Assembly (NCBI RefSeq): GCF_035083965.1
Contig: NC_089740.1
Location: forward strand, 15,843,552-15,907,551
Length of the DNA stretch: 64,000 nucleotides
From: Branchiostoma lanceolatum
Lineage: Eukaryota > Chordata > Leptocardii > Amphioxiformes > Branchiostomatidae
Direction: 5' to 3'
Shown here in pieces: positions 19,801 through 32,600 of this stretch (position 1 is the first letter of the stretch; every line of letters starts with the position of its first letter). Position numbers and translations under genes: made by a program. The notes beneath the pieces were generated by a model. It was not told the origin of the DNA and ran no database searches. It was given only the letters and a program-made list of their open reading frames with translations.

Positions 19801-22239
19801 AATGGTATGTAAATTGACTTGTTCTTGCACCTGCGAACACCGAAACACCTGGGCGTGCCGTTGTGACCGAAGCGCAAGCTGGCGTTCTACTGTGCGATAC
19901 ACAGAATCTGTCGAGTTCGAGATAACAAATAACGTGCTTCTTAGAGTGAAAGCGACGCTTCACGAATAATTTACGGACAACGCTTAACGTGGAATTAGAG
20001 CGGGCCGGCCGGCTACAACTGACGGCGAATTAAGATAGCTCGCTACGCCTCGCGGAAAACTGCATGCAGATTCCAGACTTGTGACGTCACCTTTAGATGG
20101 GAAATCCAGACAGCGTCTTCTTCTCCACAGGCCACCAGGACAGCGCCGTTCCTCTTGGCGATGACGTCACCAGGGATGACGTCATGCGCCTGCTCCTTCT
20201 TCACGCGCCGCACCACTTCAGCGTCGCCTTCCACGCATGCGCCGAACAGCACGACCTCGTGCTGCTGCAGGTGACCTTTGACATTTGACAGACAACAGTC
20301 TTGGTTATCAACAACAAAGGGAAAGTGATCTCTAACCAGTTTATCTCGTTGAAGGTAGTGAAAGTTAAGACCTTAACATTTTGTGCATGTTACAACAACA
20401 ATCCAGCCTGTTGGCTGCCATGCCGGCCACCGTTATGCATTTTGTATTTGTGAAATAAACCATCCATATACATAGGCTGAAAATAGTCAAATCTAGCCGA
20501 CCTTTCTCGGGCAGACGGAGCCCGCCCAGCGCACCCGGCTGGGAGTCGCAGGCCCGCACGGCCCGCGCCACGTCCTCCGCCGCCCGCGCCCAGTCCACCT
20601 GCCGGTCTGCCGCCGTCAGCTTCCGCTTCAGCTCGCCGCGCACCTGCAACCGCAAACGACTCGTCATCATGACGTCATGCGTACGAGAACGCATCATCTC
20701 TCGTCCATATACTGTACTAGTTTAAAGTGTAAAAAAACGATAATTTTTGTGCCCAAAATTTACATTTTGCTAATAGTTTCTACCCAAACTAGAGCAAGGA
20801 CAGCATTGCACTACTAGATAACGAAAAAGCGCCATGATTCGTTCTCAGTCTGAGGTTCGACCGCCTCTCACATTTCCCGCCGGCTGCTAGGATTTAGTGC
20901 AAACGTCTAATTTGTGCACAGACTAAAGCAGGGTCAAGGCGTCTTCTGTCTCTAAAGGAATCAAGTCCACTCGAAGACCACAACATGGTGTCAAAAGTAG
21001 GATCGATCGACCCTGTGGCAATGCTGCCCCAGCTGATAAAAGTCCAAGAACCGTACCTCGGGGTCCGTGAATAGTTGCATCAGGCTGGTATGGCACAGAA
21101 TTAAAAGATTCTTTGTACACAAACAAGCGTCCGTGCAATTCTGACTGGTTCACAATGCACTGCAGCTATAGGTGTCGCTGCTAACAGATGCGATCCCGCT
21201 GGTTAAGTACTAGTACTTGTACATATACAGAGATAGCTATTCCGTACCTCGGGATGCGAGTAGTTCAGCGCGGTGGGGGGCACGCCTCGTTCCCAGGCTT
21301 CTACGGCCCCCAGCACGGCCTGCAGCGCAGCCTGGGCCACCTCCTTCCCGTACAGGCTGGACTTGGTCGCATGGCGGTTCACAGGAAATCTGCAGGTCGC
21401 CCAGATGTCGCCCGCGTCCATCTCATCGTCAGCCTGCAGTACCGTCACTCCCCACTCGGTGGCGCCCTCCTGCAATGTAAACATTGCAACAAAACACCAT
21501 TGATGAAAATAGCTAGCCTCTACAAGGCCCCCGTCCTATCGCTGGGAAAATAGTAGAAATCGGCCGAGGTACTCCGCTATACAGGGAAGCTCCATTATCG
21601 ATGGACGGAGAGTTCATTAGTTTTACACTGTTTGGTATTTTAAATACTCAGTTGTGTATTCACGGTAAACAAACTGTGATCTGCCTGAACAAACGTTACC
21701 TGCAGCGCCCAGTCGATGGAGGAGGGTCCCCGGTCCCCCGGGATGCCCGGATGTACGATGAGGACGGGTGGGGCGGGGTTATTGTCCAGGCCGACCGGGA
21801 CTCGGGCGGGGTTGTTGTAGAGCCCGGGCGGGACCCGGCGGGTTAGGAACGGGCACAGCACCAGGTCCGGCCGGTCCGCCTCCACCGCCCGCGTCATCTC
21901 CTCGCCACGTGCGTCCTCGTGCACAGTCACGTGATGGCCGCGTGACGTCAGCTCCAGGTACAGCCGCTGCGACAGCCCGTTGAAGCCGTTGCACAGGAAG
22001 GTGACCTTCAGCGGTTTTCCCGCCCTTTTCCTCGGACCGGGGGCGGCGGCAAAGTCCGCCCACGGGAGGGGGGAGAACTCCGAGGGCTCATGGGAAGGCA
22101 AGTTATACAGGGATGCCTGTCGCAGTGGCGGCTGGGAAGACGATCCATGCTGCGATGACGTTGTAGTTGCGCGAGTGGTGGCCTTCTGCAGGGACATCAC
22201 GGCCCGCCAGGTGGCGCGGGTGGTGACGTTTCTTAACAT
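16835..22239 (-). CDS. hypX: HypX/HoxX-like protein: formyltransferase fused to enoyl-CoA-hydratase fold, likely mitochondrial
   Basis: Eight minus-strand exons: 22239-21700, 21469-21248, 20643-20502, 20275-20091, 19465-19188, 18318-18120, 17648-17483 and 17067-16835. All phases agree, giving 654 residues. The 20275 acceptor was chosen by phase. The start ATG lies five bases after a strong TTTTCTCTCAG acceptor, so a 5' UTR exon exists upstream. Residues 1-75 are rich in Arg/Thr/Ser and poor in acids at the very N-terminus, as in a mitochondrial presequence. The formyltransferase half starts at VTFLCNGFNGLSQRLYLEL and contains HPGIPGDRGPSSIDWA (catalytic-type His) and DDEMDAGDIW (catalytic-type Asp). 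The C-terminal half has LMGGHNFFSNGIHLN, the oxyanion-hole segment GNAGAGGAMMALAADE, then NPHY and GSEYWTY. In bacteria HypX makes CO from formyl-tetrahydrofolate via formyl-CoA for [NiFe]-hydrogenase. An animal substrate and role are unknown. Confidence 0.9.
17100..17490. repeat. 18-base minisatellite abutting the donor of HypX-like exon 7
   Basis: Units CATGTCCCTAACCCACCC repeat with variation through the intron. On the minus strand each unit reads GACATGG followed by GTGGGTTAG, a copy of the exon end and its 5' splice site at 17483/17482. Many decoy donors therefore follow the real one. Confidence 0.85.
18313..18490. repeat. 30-base array carrying the acceptor of HypX-like exon 6
   Basis: About six units of TATGCCTAAATATGGTAAAC type. 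On the minus strand each includes ATATTTAG followed by GCATAAC or similar, i.e. copies of the 3' splice site and first exon bases at 18320/18318. Confidence 0.85.
18560..19187 (-). repeat. Four extra partial copies of HypX-like exon 5
   Basis: The last ~75 coding bases of exon 5 (19465-19188) plus its GGTGAGC donor and following intron recur at about 18580-18640, 18700-18785, 18885-18965 and 19028-19112. Three copies keep the frame for ...ALMGG-type ends. The lowest copy has an in-frame TAG and no donor. They lack an obvious strong acceptor, so use as alternative exons is possible but unproven. Confidence 0.8.
21514..21612. mobile_element. Terminal-repeat relic of the Mutator-like family
   Basis: This stretch in intron 1 of the HypX-like gene resembles the 137-base terminal repeat of the element at 30756-33211 (shared TAGCCTCTAC and AAATAGTAGAAAT-GGCCG blocks) but is diverged and has no partner end. 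Confidence 0.6.
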
Positions 22240-22679
22240 TTTTGCTGAGAGAAAACGACAAAGTTGGGATGGAATCAAGGACAGGCGACCTCGGAGCATG
22301 CAGTCGCTATTTTCCGATATTTTCTTTTTTTTTTTCAATTTACGCAATACATTTTCTCATTTTGTGTCTGCTTTGTAAGATTTACAATATGTTGAAAATT
22401 TGGGTGGAAAAGTTTAGTCCCATCTAGAAGTCACAGTTTGCGACAGCTGACTCCTCTGGCATGTCATTATCTATTTGGCCAATTTCTTTTTCGGACAGTC
22501 TGTTTAGAGACTATTACAGAATTATTAGCATGTGAAAGAAGAAGACGTTTGCATTTTCATGGAAGAGGTGTTATTGTTTTTGACGGGTATTGTTTAACCG
22601 GCCAACGGTGAAAGAATTATCGACATCTGTTCGCACCCAGGGGGTAACTTACGCAAGGTTTTCCCAGAGGGGGTATAAA

Positions 22680-23060
22680 GTTTTACTTGACTGTACCTTG
22701 AATGAATGAAGACCTTTATTGTACATTTTTGCCCCACTGGGCTAAGATAATCTCGGAGCAGATCTACACGGTGCACCGAAAATCGTATATGCTAGCTAGA
22801 GAAGCTCCAGTCAGCCGGGTAAGCTCCAGCCCGATTGGATTGAAGACTTCGGCAAAAAAAGGGAATAATTTCCCAGTAGATTAAGTCCACGGTAAGGTTA
22901 ATATTTCGCCTGCGAGTGAGACCCTCCGGTGGCCAAACTTTCCTGGCACATAAATATTCTTTCTCTGGCCGGCGTGGTTGGATAGTCCGGTAGAGACTAG
23001 CCGCTCGCACAGAGGCGGGATAGCCTCCACCAGGCCTTCCTACGGGGGTACGGATCGTAG
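22680..23060 (-). mobile_element. Retroelement 3'-end debris
   Basis: On the minus strand, AATAAAGGTCTTCATTCATTC at about 22701-22722 resembles a LINE 3' end with a short tandem tail. Related sequence recurs at about 23095-23130 and 24660-24695. Sequence between is AT/GC-mixed without frames. Confidence 0.5.
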
Positions 23061-24587
23061 AATTCGGCAAAGAGGGGAATAAATTAATGATTGATTGAAG
23101 ACCTTTATTGTATGTTCGTGCCCCGAGGGGCTGGATACAGGTCGTTTAACACAAACCTAACTAACATCTAAGTGACATATACAGTGAAATATGTACAGTA
23201 CATTGTGTAAACATACATGGTAGAAGAAAGGGATAAGCTAAGCTAATCTAGTTAATAATTGATAACTAGCTGACTATTAGCCTCGAGAATCAGTCACGGG
23301 GAAAAGGACTCGTAAACGTGGGACTTTTATTTTCCACAGCTGCTTTCAAAGAAGAAGTCAAACCCCGCATTAGTATCGCGTATCGTAGATTATAGAAACT
23401 TATTTAGACTAGTAACGTAGTTGAATCTCCGTCATTTGTATCACATGTTTGCTTTATGTTTCACGTTATGTTCGTACATCGCCAATAATTGTTGTAAACT
23501 TGCCTGCGGGCATGAATTTGCAACTAACTTATTTTGATGTAAATTTTTCAGCAAAGCGGGCAACATCCGATAACATTTAGCCGCCCGTCACGAGCGAAAT
23601 TGAAATGACGACGTCGATTTCTCTACACCCTACTTATAGTGATCTTTAATAATACGCCAGGTATAACCACAAAGTGGAGTTTCTTCTTCTTCTTTTTTAC
23701 TGCTTAGCCTCATATCTGAGATTATCAGCAGTTGCGCATGGGTTAGATACAACATAAGTGTCCGGACCAAGTAAAACGAAGGGAAAATAAAGGAGAGGCG
23801 CTAAGGAACATAAACAACTGAATTTGTGAGTGCAAATGACAGGACAAGTGAATTTAGTGAGTTAGTAATACATGTATTTACATATATACAAGGACGTGTT
23901 GGGGTGGCTCAATGCAGCAGGGTCTTCCCCAGTTCGGTTTTGAACTGAGAGAGGGACCCTGCCTCCGCCACACCAGGCTCAAGTTCGTTCCACTCGAGTT
24001 TGAAACGCTGAAATATATCAATGGTGTCTGCACTTACCTGTTCTACACCTCTGGCTTGCTGCAAACGGTTCCTTTGTCCTGGTCGGAGCCTCAAGTGACA
24101 CGTAATGATCACGTAACTAAAGACAATGAAAGATCCCAAAGTGGACCCATCCCGACTGTCCATCACAATTAGCCCAACAAAGGGTCGACCAATGGGAGTG
24201 GCCTCCTGTTCCAGTATTTGCGTTTCTACGTTAGGACGGAGGTGGGCGGGGCTACGGTAGCCTCAGTGGCAAACAACATACAAACATTTGGACCTCCGGA
24301 AGAAACCAAAACTTTCATTTTACACCGGGAGGCCTTAGAAAGACTGTTCCGTTTTAGTTTGTCTATTTTACACTTTTAGTACATAACGTAACCTGTTTTG
24401 CATTGAATGCTGCACAAAGACAGAGAGAGAGAAGAGACAGACTGAGAGATAGAGAGAGGGAGAGAAGAACATTAAGATACATATGAAGACGTACACAAAA
24501 CAAAAAAATAAAAAGATACATAGAAAGAATAACAAAAGTAGCACAAAACTGAAGCGCATTTGAAAAAAAGGCGGCAACGCTTAATGG
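23023..24587. repeat. Segmental tandem duplication, copy 1
   Basis: Copy 1 matches 24588-25921 closely (most of the first 600 bases look near-identical). It holds a 319-base stretch (23683-24001) absent from copy 2 and bounded by the direct repeat GAGTTT. On the minus strand this region reads FKLEWNELEPGVAEAGSLS, a pattern like the C-terminus of non-LTR reverse transcriptases. It is therefore a retroelement fragment and the difference may be a deletion in copy 2. Confidence 0.8.
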
Positions 24588-25921
24588 TATGCCTCCACCA
24601 GGTCTTCCTACGGGGGTGCGGATCGTAGAATTCGGCAAAGAGGGGAATAAATTAATGATTGATTGAAGACCTTTATTGTATGTTCGTGCCCCGAGGGGCT
24701 AGATACAGGTCGTTTAACACAAACCTAACTAACATCTAAGTGACATATACAGTGAAATATGTACAGTACATTGTGTAAACATACATGGTAGAAGAAAGGG
24801 ATAAGCTAAGCTAATCTAGTTAATAATTAATAACTAGCTGACTATTAGCCTCGAGAATCAGTCACGGGGAAAAGGAATCGTAAACGTGGGACTTTTATTT
24901 TCCACAGCTGCTTTCAAAGAAGAAGTCAAACCCCGCATTAGTATCGCGTATCGTAGATTATAGAAACTTATTTAGACTAGTAACGTAGTTGAATATCCGT
25001 CATTTGTATCACATGTTTGCTTTCTGTTTCACGTTATGTTCGTACATCGCCAATAATTGTTGTAAACTTGCCTGCGGGCATGAATTTGCAACTAACCTAT
25101 TTTTATGTAAATTTTTTAGCAAAGCGGGCAACATCCGATAACATTTAGCCGCCCGTCACGAGCGAAATTGAAATGACGACGTCTGTTACTCTACACGTGG
25201 ACCCTACTTATAGTGGTTTTAATACGCCAGGTATAACCACAGAGTGGAGTTTGAAACGCTGAAATATATCAATGGTGTCTGCTCTTACCTGTTCTACACC
25301 TCTGGCTTGCTGCAAACGGTTCCTTTGTCCTGGTCTCTGTGGACTAGTCGGAGCCTCAAGTGACACGTAATGATCACGTAACTAAAGATCCCAGAGTGGA
25401 CCCATCCCGACTGTCCATCACCTGACAACGGGTCGACCAATGGGAGAGTGGGCTCCTGTTCTAGCCTGTATTTACACAAGCTCTCAGCCGGAGGATACTG
25501 ACCCCCAGTAACCTGTGGGTCAGTAACCTCCGGCTGAGAGCTTGTGTAATACAGGCTAGCTCCTGTTCCAGTATTTGCGTTTCTACGTTTGGACGGAGGA
25601 GGGCGGGGCTACGGTAGCCTCAGTGGCAAACAACATACAAACATTTGGACCTCCGGAAGAAACCAAAACTTTCATTTTCCACCGGGAGGCCTTATAAACA
25701 CTATTTAGTTTTAGTTTGTCTATTTGACACTTTTAGTACATAACGTTTCCACTGAATGGACAAAGACAGAGAGAGAGAAGAGAGAGACTGAGAGATAGAG
25801 AGAGAGAGAGAGAGAAGAACATTGAAATACCTATGAAGACGTACACAAAACACAAAACTAAAAAAAATACATAGAAAAAAATAATAAATGTAGCACAAAA
25901 CTGAAGCGCATTTGAAAAAAA
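24588..25921. repeat. Segmental tandem duplication, copy 2
   Basis: This is the second copy of the block at 23023. It lacks 319 bases of copy 1 and carries an extra 99-base inverted-repeat element at 25461-25559. Both copies end in a GAGAGA-rich tract and a TTTGAAAAAAA-type tail. Confidence 0.8.
25461..25559. mobile_element. 99-bp hairpin MITE with an empty site in the sister copy
   Basis: The two ~45-base arms form a near-perfect hairpin starting CTAGCCTGTATT. It is flanked by CTCCTGTT at 25453-25460 and 25560-25567, an 8-bp target-site duplication. The duplicated block at about 24205-24215 has a single CTCCTGTT and no insert, so the insertion came after the segmental duplication. Confidence 0.9.
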
Positions 25922-26651
25922 ATGCACGAGACTAAGCTATATATAAAATCGTTAACAAAGCCAAAGGTTGGGTTCATTTTACGTAAGTTGCATTGTAAAA
26001 AAGGGTAAAGCAGTCATCCTCAATTGAGGTGAAGCACGATGCTTTTTCAAATAGCTAGTGATAGTGCAATTCGACTTCGCTACGGCTCGCGTTTTGGGCC
26101 AAGCACACCGGGTCACCCCTACTCTTCTCGATAAGTGTGTTGGGTTCTTTTACGTGTTGAGGTTTGACGCTTGAGGCTTACACCCAAATCTCCCTCATAC
26201 ACGGGGCCGTCGGCTTTACGTCACCATCCGAAATGACGAATGCAATCCCGTACAACATGTCCGAGCTGAGCCGACCAGTCTTATCGGTTCCAACTCGGGC
26301 CCCAGGATCCACGGAATTTGATCCAGATGGCGAAGCAGCGGGGCTGTGTTACCGCTTGCGCCACGGGGACATGTACTTTGATTATACAATAAGTACTTAC
26401 ATGTTACATGTATGTAAGCTAGTGCAGGTAATAAAGTATCCAAGTATCCAATAACTTGTTCGCCCCTCCAAGTTATCTGAAATGGAACATTCCGAATTGT
26501 GATAATTACGTCATCTGCGGACCACGCCCTTCGCTGACCTGACGTCACAGGTCAGAGTTCACCAGAAGCCGGGGTTCTGTAGTTGTCAGAAGATACTAGA
26601 ACTGGGATAAAATTGTAGAAATGCGGTAGTTTTGGGTGGATTTCGTGGAAA
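25922..26651. other. Intergenic; upstream region of the Roco gene
   Basis: No coding exon seen. The segment at about 26150-26350 looks like part of a dispersed repeat by style, which I cannot confirm here. The last ~150 bases before 26652 should hold the 5' UTR and core promoter of the Roco gene. I see no TATA box. Confidence 0.4.
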
Positions 26652-29600
26652 ATGGAGCCTGTATCGCCGATCCTGGCAGTGTCGAGCCCGACATGGGGTC
26701 AGGTGAGTGGAGAAAAATGTTATTCCCGCCCGATTTGTGCCGGGAAAGTGCCGAGAGTTCAGTTCGGGGTTTTCATGCGGAAGTAAGTCGGTCGACGTCC
26801 GATCTCGTGATGGAAGTGTCTGTAGATATTGTGTTTGTCTTGACTGCAGTGAAAATTTACCCTTCAGCTGAATCTCGGTTTTCTGGTCATGTCCGGTACG
26901 TTTATAATTTTGTTCAAAGTGTGTAATGAGGATGTAAAATCAATAGAATTCAGAACTATATGATCATCTTATTTCACAAATCAAAGGAGCGAGTAGAAAC
27001 ATCGAACCCACGCCGAAACCGGCAGCCCAGATCACAGGCACGCACGCCTTAACCACTAGGCTAAAAGGTCGCGACCAGTCAGACTGGTCAGTTGGAGGCG
27101 CTTGAACCCCCACTGTTACACTTCTGCTATGTTACAAAATAATATAAATGTGAAGGTTGTCTCAACAACTATTTATAATATTTAGTCACCAAAACCTGGT
27201 TCAGACTGACACTGAACAGCAATGACTTTGACTTCGTTACTGTTTGTCTGCTTTGGTTTGTGTGTTGTTCCATACCAATGGTCATGTCTTTCTCTGTCTT
27301 CTTTATTCAAAACGCCTCGCTGAATTGGCTGTTAAACTGCTTGGGGGCAAAATTATTGGATTTGGAGGGACTTTTCCAATTTCAATACAGTAACAACAGA
27401 ATTATGATGGTTGGAGTAAAAGGTGACTGTGTGCTGAGTTTGTATGTTGATGGCAGTTATGGGCGAATCACTCTGTAAGAACTTCATCGAAAACATTATA
27501 TATACAGTTTTTTTATGGACAAATTCAGCCACAATGAAAATTCTACTCTACTCTACTCTGTACTTTTCTACATGTACAAGAAAGTCCCATATTTTACCAG
27601 TTGTCTGAATTTCTTCTGTGCATCTGATTTTATGGGTCTCCTGTGCAGGGAAGTAAGTGTACACGCCGAAACATTTGCCACGTCTTGAAATGTTTATCAT
27701 GGATTAATTTTGGTAGCATGCGTTATGAGTCCAGTGGTTAGCAATCTTGCCTCTGGAACTAGAAGCCCCGGGTTTGTGTTGCTCACCCGACATGCACGCT
27801 ACCGGAAAAGATCGCAGTCCTTAGGACGGGACGTTAAGCCGTGGTCCACTGTTCATTGTGCTATTCGAAAAAGAGCTAGGGGAATTTCCCCGGTACAATG
27901 AACCTGTAAATACTGTACATAGCGTCTGTCTTCTTCTCTGTCACGACCAGTGGAAGATTAGCTCTTCAGTGAGCTAAAACTGGATCGAGATTACTTTCCT
28001 TTCCTTTCCTTTTAGCTTTGACAACATGAAACCAGACATCACACATATGCATTTGAAACATACGTGTATTACTATTGTACTGCAGAATTGTTTCAACTGT
28101 GAGCTTAAAACACCAGGGTGGGGGGCTAGCAAAGAAATTAGTTCGCGGCAAAGAATCAGAGGGAGTTTTCTTTTATTGAACCAAAAAATTATTTCCCCTT
28201 CTAATTGCGAAATTAAGTCTGTGCAAAAATAAATGAATTAACAGTAGTGGAGGTTTTCCAAAGTCTATTGGTATATGATAATTGATATAACATCTAATAA
28301 CATAATCCCGCCAGGGTACATGGTACAGGGTACATGCCGCCACCCAGAAAAGATTCGTCCAAACAGATCTTCAACCCAACATCCCCCAGTATAACGCACT
28401 CCTGCATATCTAAACTGTGCATACCTGGGGGTGCTGCACTAGGGATCTCTCAAACACTGTTCTTCACAGTGGCGGCTTTATGTTAATTGAGGTTAGATAA
28501 CAGATGATAACTAATAGTATTAGTATAACGAGGCATATACCAGGGCTAGTGGTGCGGATCGGTCCGGCCGGACCGGTTCCGGACTTGTAAAACGTTTAGG
28601 TTCAAGTCCAAAAAAACCTAAACGTCTGGAAACAAGTCCGGACTTGAAAAAAAATTCTCTTACTCATACACTCCTTTTTGTTTCAAACCATCTTAAACCT
28701 TCCTTAAATCGTGAAATTTGCACTAGAAAAATATTAAAACATTGCTGTTTTTGTGTTTATAACTGAACTTTTGTGTTAATTACTGACTGTATATAATTCC
28801 GTATATATAGTTTTCAAATTACGTGTAAAATATCTGCCAATATGCAATTTTACATGTAACACGAAAAAATATTCCAAAATGATTGTTCAGGTCCGGACTT
28901 TCAAGTCCGGACCTGAACCTAAACCTCTGGACTCGAGTCCGAACCTAAACCTAAACTCGGGTTTAGATCCACACCACTAACCAGGGCTGGTGAACTAGTC
29001 AGGTGGTGGTTTAGCTTGACTACAAATTTCAACAAATGTTCTTAAAATTTCCAAGTGCCGCACACAAGACAAGAGTGTGTGGAGAATAATAAAAGCTTCC
29101 CCAGTCTGATGTTAAACAGACTAGACGTTTTGCGAATGTTGCTGTCCACGACAGTCAGACTCAACCAGAAGTGGAACACTTCATCAGACGACCTCTGTGT
29201 TTGACCTTGTGTTCCACAGCCATCCTTTGCTAATGTCGTTAGACCGCTAACATCGTTAAGCCGTTAACATCGTTAGACCCATAACAAGATTTCCCTCCGC
29301 ATGGCAGCTTCTATTCCCACTGCAGGAATTATGGAAACTGAGATTTGATTTTCTCGGCTGTTCAGCGTAAATACAATGTTATCATTGTTGACTTAGTTTC
29401 TCCCAACTACACGTACTAGTAACAATGTTAGTGAAAGAATTCAAGCCCTTCAATAGCTAAAGTAAAAATAGATTTAGAATAGTTGTTATGCCACTTTTAC
29501 CAAAAAGATATACTCTACCAGCACATACGGTACTCTTAAGTCTAAGTCAGTAATTACAGACTGTATACAAAGGTTTGTGCCCCCCCCCCCCAATCCACCG

Positions 29601-32600
29601 TGCACACAACGTGGCTGCTGGGTGTCTAATTACAGCCTGGAAACTCGTCTGTCAAGTCTTAAATAACCTTCAGCTGGCTCCATTCAGGTGACAATTCAGA
29701 ATCAGAAGGTCGTAGATAGATTTGTTTGTTTACACATGTTTTTTTACATGTTTACACAAGTGCTGTTTGCCCTACAGGACAGCGTGACCTTGATCCAAGC
29801 TGTCCAGCGAGGTGATGTCACAAAGGTCAACGACTTGATAAAGACTGGCTGTGACGTCAACAAGAATGAAGAGGTGAGAACAAAACATCTTAAACTTGTC
29901 AAGACATCACTTATAATATTGGTCTTTCTTTGCAGACGTTCCTTCACACTGCAGCACAATAGGGGAAGAGTAAGGTGCTGTCCAGCTCCTGTCTGTCTAG
30001 TTCCCAGCTTCTAACCATGTATTTTACCTGCCCCACAGACCTTCCTCGGCGCCTCAGCAGTTCATGTAGCAGCCCTGATGGGGAACACCGAGGTGCTGTC
30101 CAGCTCCAGTCTGTCTAGTTCCCAGCTTATAACCATGTATTTTACCTGCCCCACAGACCTTCCTTGGCGCCTCAGCAGTTCATGTAGCAGCCCTGATGGG
30201 GAACACAGAGGTCCTTGACCTGCTGATCAGTTTGGGGGCAAAGGTCAATGCAATCGACGGGGTATGCATGCTTGCCATTTTTTTTTCAAGTTTGCTTCTT
30301 TCTGTTCATAACAAAATGCTTTCAATTAACGGCAAAAACTTCAAGGTTTTGGCCGAAAGTTTGGGTGAAAGTTTTTTTAAAATACTTGTTTCCCGCAAAG
30401 GCCACTTATAGAACCCACCCCCTTACATGTATATCCTAACATGACCCTCCTAACATAACTTACATGGCCCCCGTAATGTTCATGTGCCCCCCTCTAACTT
30501 AAGATCTTTCCCTCTTCCAGGGCAAATACGGGACCCCCTAACCTTACGATATGTCCCCCCCTCCAGGGAACATGCACACATACGGCACCCCCCTAACCTT
30601 ATGATCTGACCCCCCTTCAGGGCACGTACGGCACCCCCCTGACGTATGCAGTGATGAAGTCGCAGGCCGACTGTGTGCGGTCGCTCATCAGCCATGGAGC
30701 AGAGGTCGACGACCTGTCTACTGAGGTAGGACCTGCTCACATGGGCAGATAATGCTAGCCTCTACCAGGCTCCGCCGGATGGCTGGAAAAATAGTAGAAA
30801 TTGGCCGTAATAGAGTGAATAGTGTGCCAAGGGAGTTAGCTACGGAGGGAGTTCATTATGCCACCGACGGAGCCTGTGCGGACACGGTATCTCGTTTGAT
30901 GTCCACTAATCGCTATCTAATAGGTGCGAAGTAGCTAAATAATCCTTTTATTGCTTTCCGACTCGTCCGAGCAACAAGGAGTAAAACCAAAAGACATGAA
31001 CTTTCCTTTGCACCCCGATCTCTACGTCTGTTCTATAGTAATGCCATTTGATGGTTCCTTTGTACCTGTCAGTAGTGTAATGGGTTGTGAAGTTCTTTAT
31101 TAAAATCTGTTGGTATTCACTGTTACTTTTATCATAGCAACTCTTCATCTGATTGTTGTTAGAATTTTAAAACTGTTTGTAATCATGTATCAATGTTCAT
31201 GTATCAATGTTTAAGCGATTTTATGTGACTGTTAAGTCAATGGCAAGCCTTGTAAGTATTGGCGCAATTGATGTGGATATTTTTGTTTTATAGTAATGTC
31301 ACATGAAATGGCAATCAGAATAAAGCTGAATCTGAATCTTTTGATCGTAAGCCGTGTTTAGGAGAGGCACAGTTTGATCATGTTAAAGACCTCACCACAT
31401 TTAGTGATAAGAGAATAGGGCTTCTACCAAAGTACTAGTGAGTGGATCAGAAACTAGTCAGGTCTCCTCGATGACAGCTTGATATTGAGGATAATCACTT
31501 TGTTATGTCTCATTGTCCAAAAATGGTGGTAAATGAATATCATAAATCAAAACATTGCACATATTACCTTAAGGTGAGTACATGATTATGTACCTTAAGG
31601 ATAGGCAAGATAGAACTGAAATATTGAAGAAATATTAAACTTTTCCTGTATGTATTGTGTATACAAACATGTATGTGTTTTATATATTATGTTACCTGTC
31701 ATGTATTTTGGAATTCTGAATAAAACTGGTATGTTTATGCATACCGCCAATTGATATCTGAAAGTATCGAATCACATGGTCTGTGGTAATGGGTTATCAG
31801 ATTTTCTGAACAGTTTTCTGCTGAATATATTTGACTTACAAAACATTTTTTTACAGAATAAAATGTGACACGCTTCTTCATTGACAAGTCAATTCAGCCT
31901 AGCCACAGAGTACAGTCGCAATATTTTTAAAGTAGATAGCATGTGAATTATGAATGTGATAAATTTCATTCTCTTTCCAACCAGGTCTGTTTCATTGGTT
32001 TACCATTATAAACATTGTATTGCAACCCTAAAGAAGCCCTTAAACCACAAGTAGTGGAGATTATTTCATCTACTGATAATAGTTATAGGTAAAGGTTTAT
32101 ATGGCATTTAATTACTGCTGGAAAACAACTTGTACATCTCAATTGATAAGAACCGTAGGTTGAGAAACTTGATCGAATGTAGATTGTTTATTCACCCTAT
32201 TGTTAAAGTTACGATCAGATTAACGGAAGTGTAATTATTTTAACAGATAGACCGCACCATCTCTTCATTCCAAAGCTGAGCTGCAGGGATACACAAACAG
32301 AAGCTGGGAATAAGAGAACGATACTTATGACTCAAGTTAGCTATTTGCAGTCTTTAGAAACTTAAATACGCGTATGTTTTTGCGCACTTAAAGTTTAGTT
32401 CATTCCATTTCATGCGAATTTCGCGCTAAAACAGACGGTGTATGAAAACTCACTCTTTCTGCCGAAATCTGACGTTTTCTGGGTGGAAATGTACGTCCCA
32501 CGGGTGTTTGCCTCAAACCTGCTAAGTTGTTTGTCAAAGGATTCAAGAGACAAGAAAATCTCGGCGCTTTTGGGCCCGCTGGTCGCCGTCCGCTGCTCGG

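Noticed and set aside
23683..24001. Fresh 319-bp insertion in copy 1 with a 6-bp target duplication
   Set aside because: The segment reads continuously with its flank as a LINE C-terminal frame, so deletion in copy 2 between GAGTTT repeats is the simpler explanation.
26980..27090. Functional tRNA gene on the minus strand
   Set aside because: A and B boxes are present but the arms do not pair as a full cloverleaf by eye; it is better explained as a SINE head.
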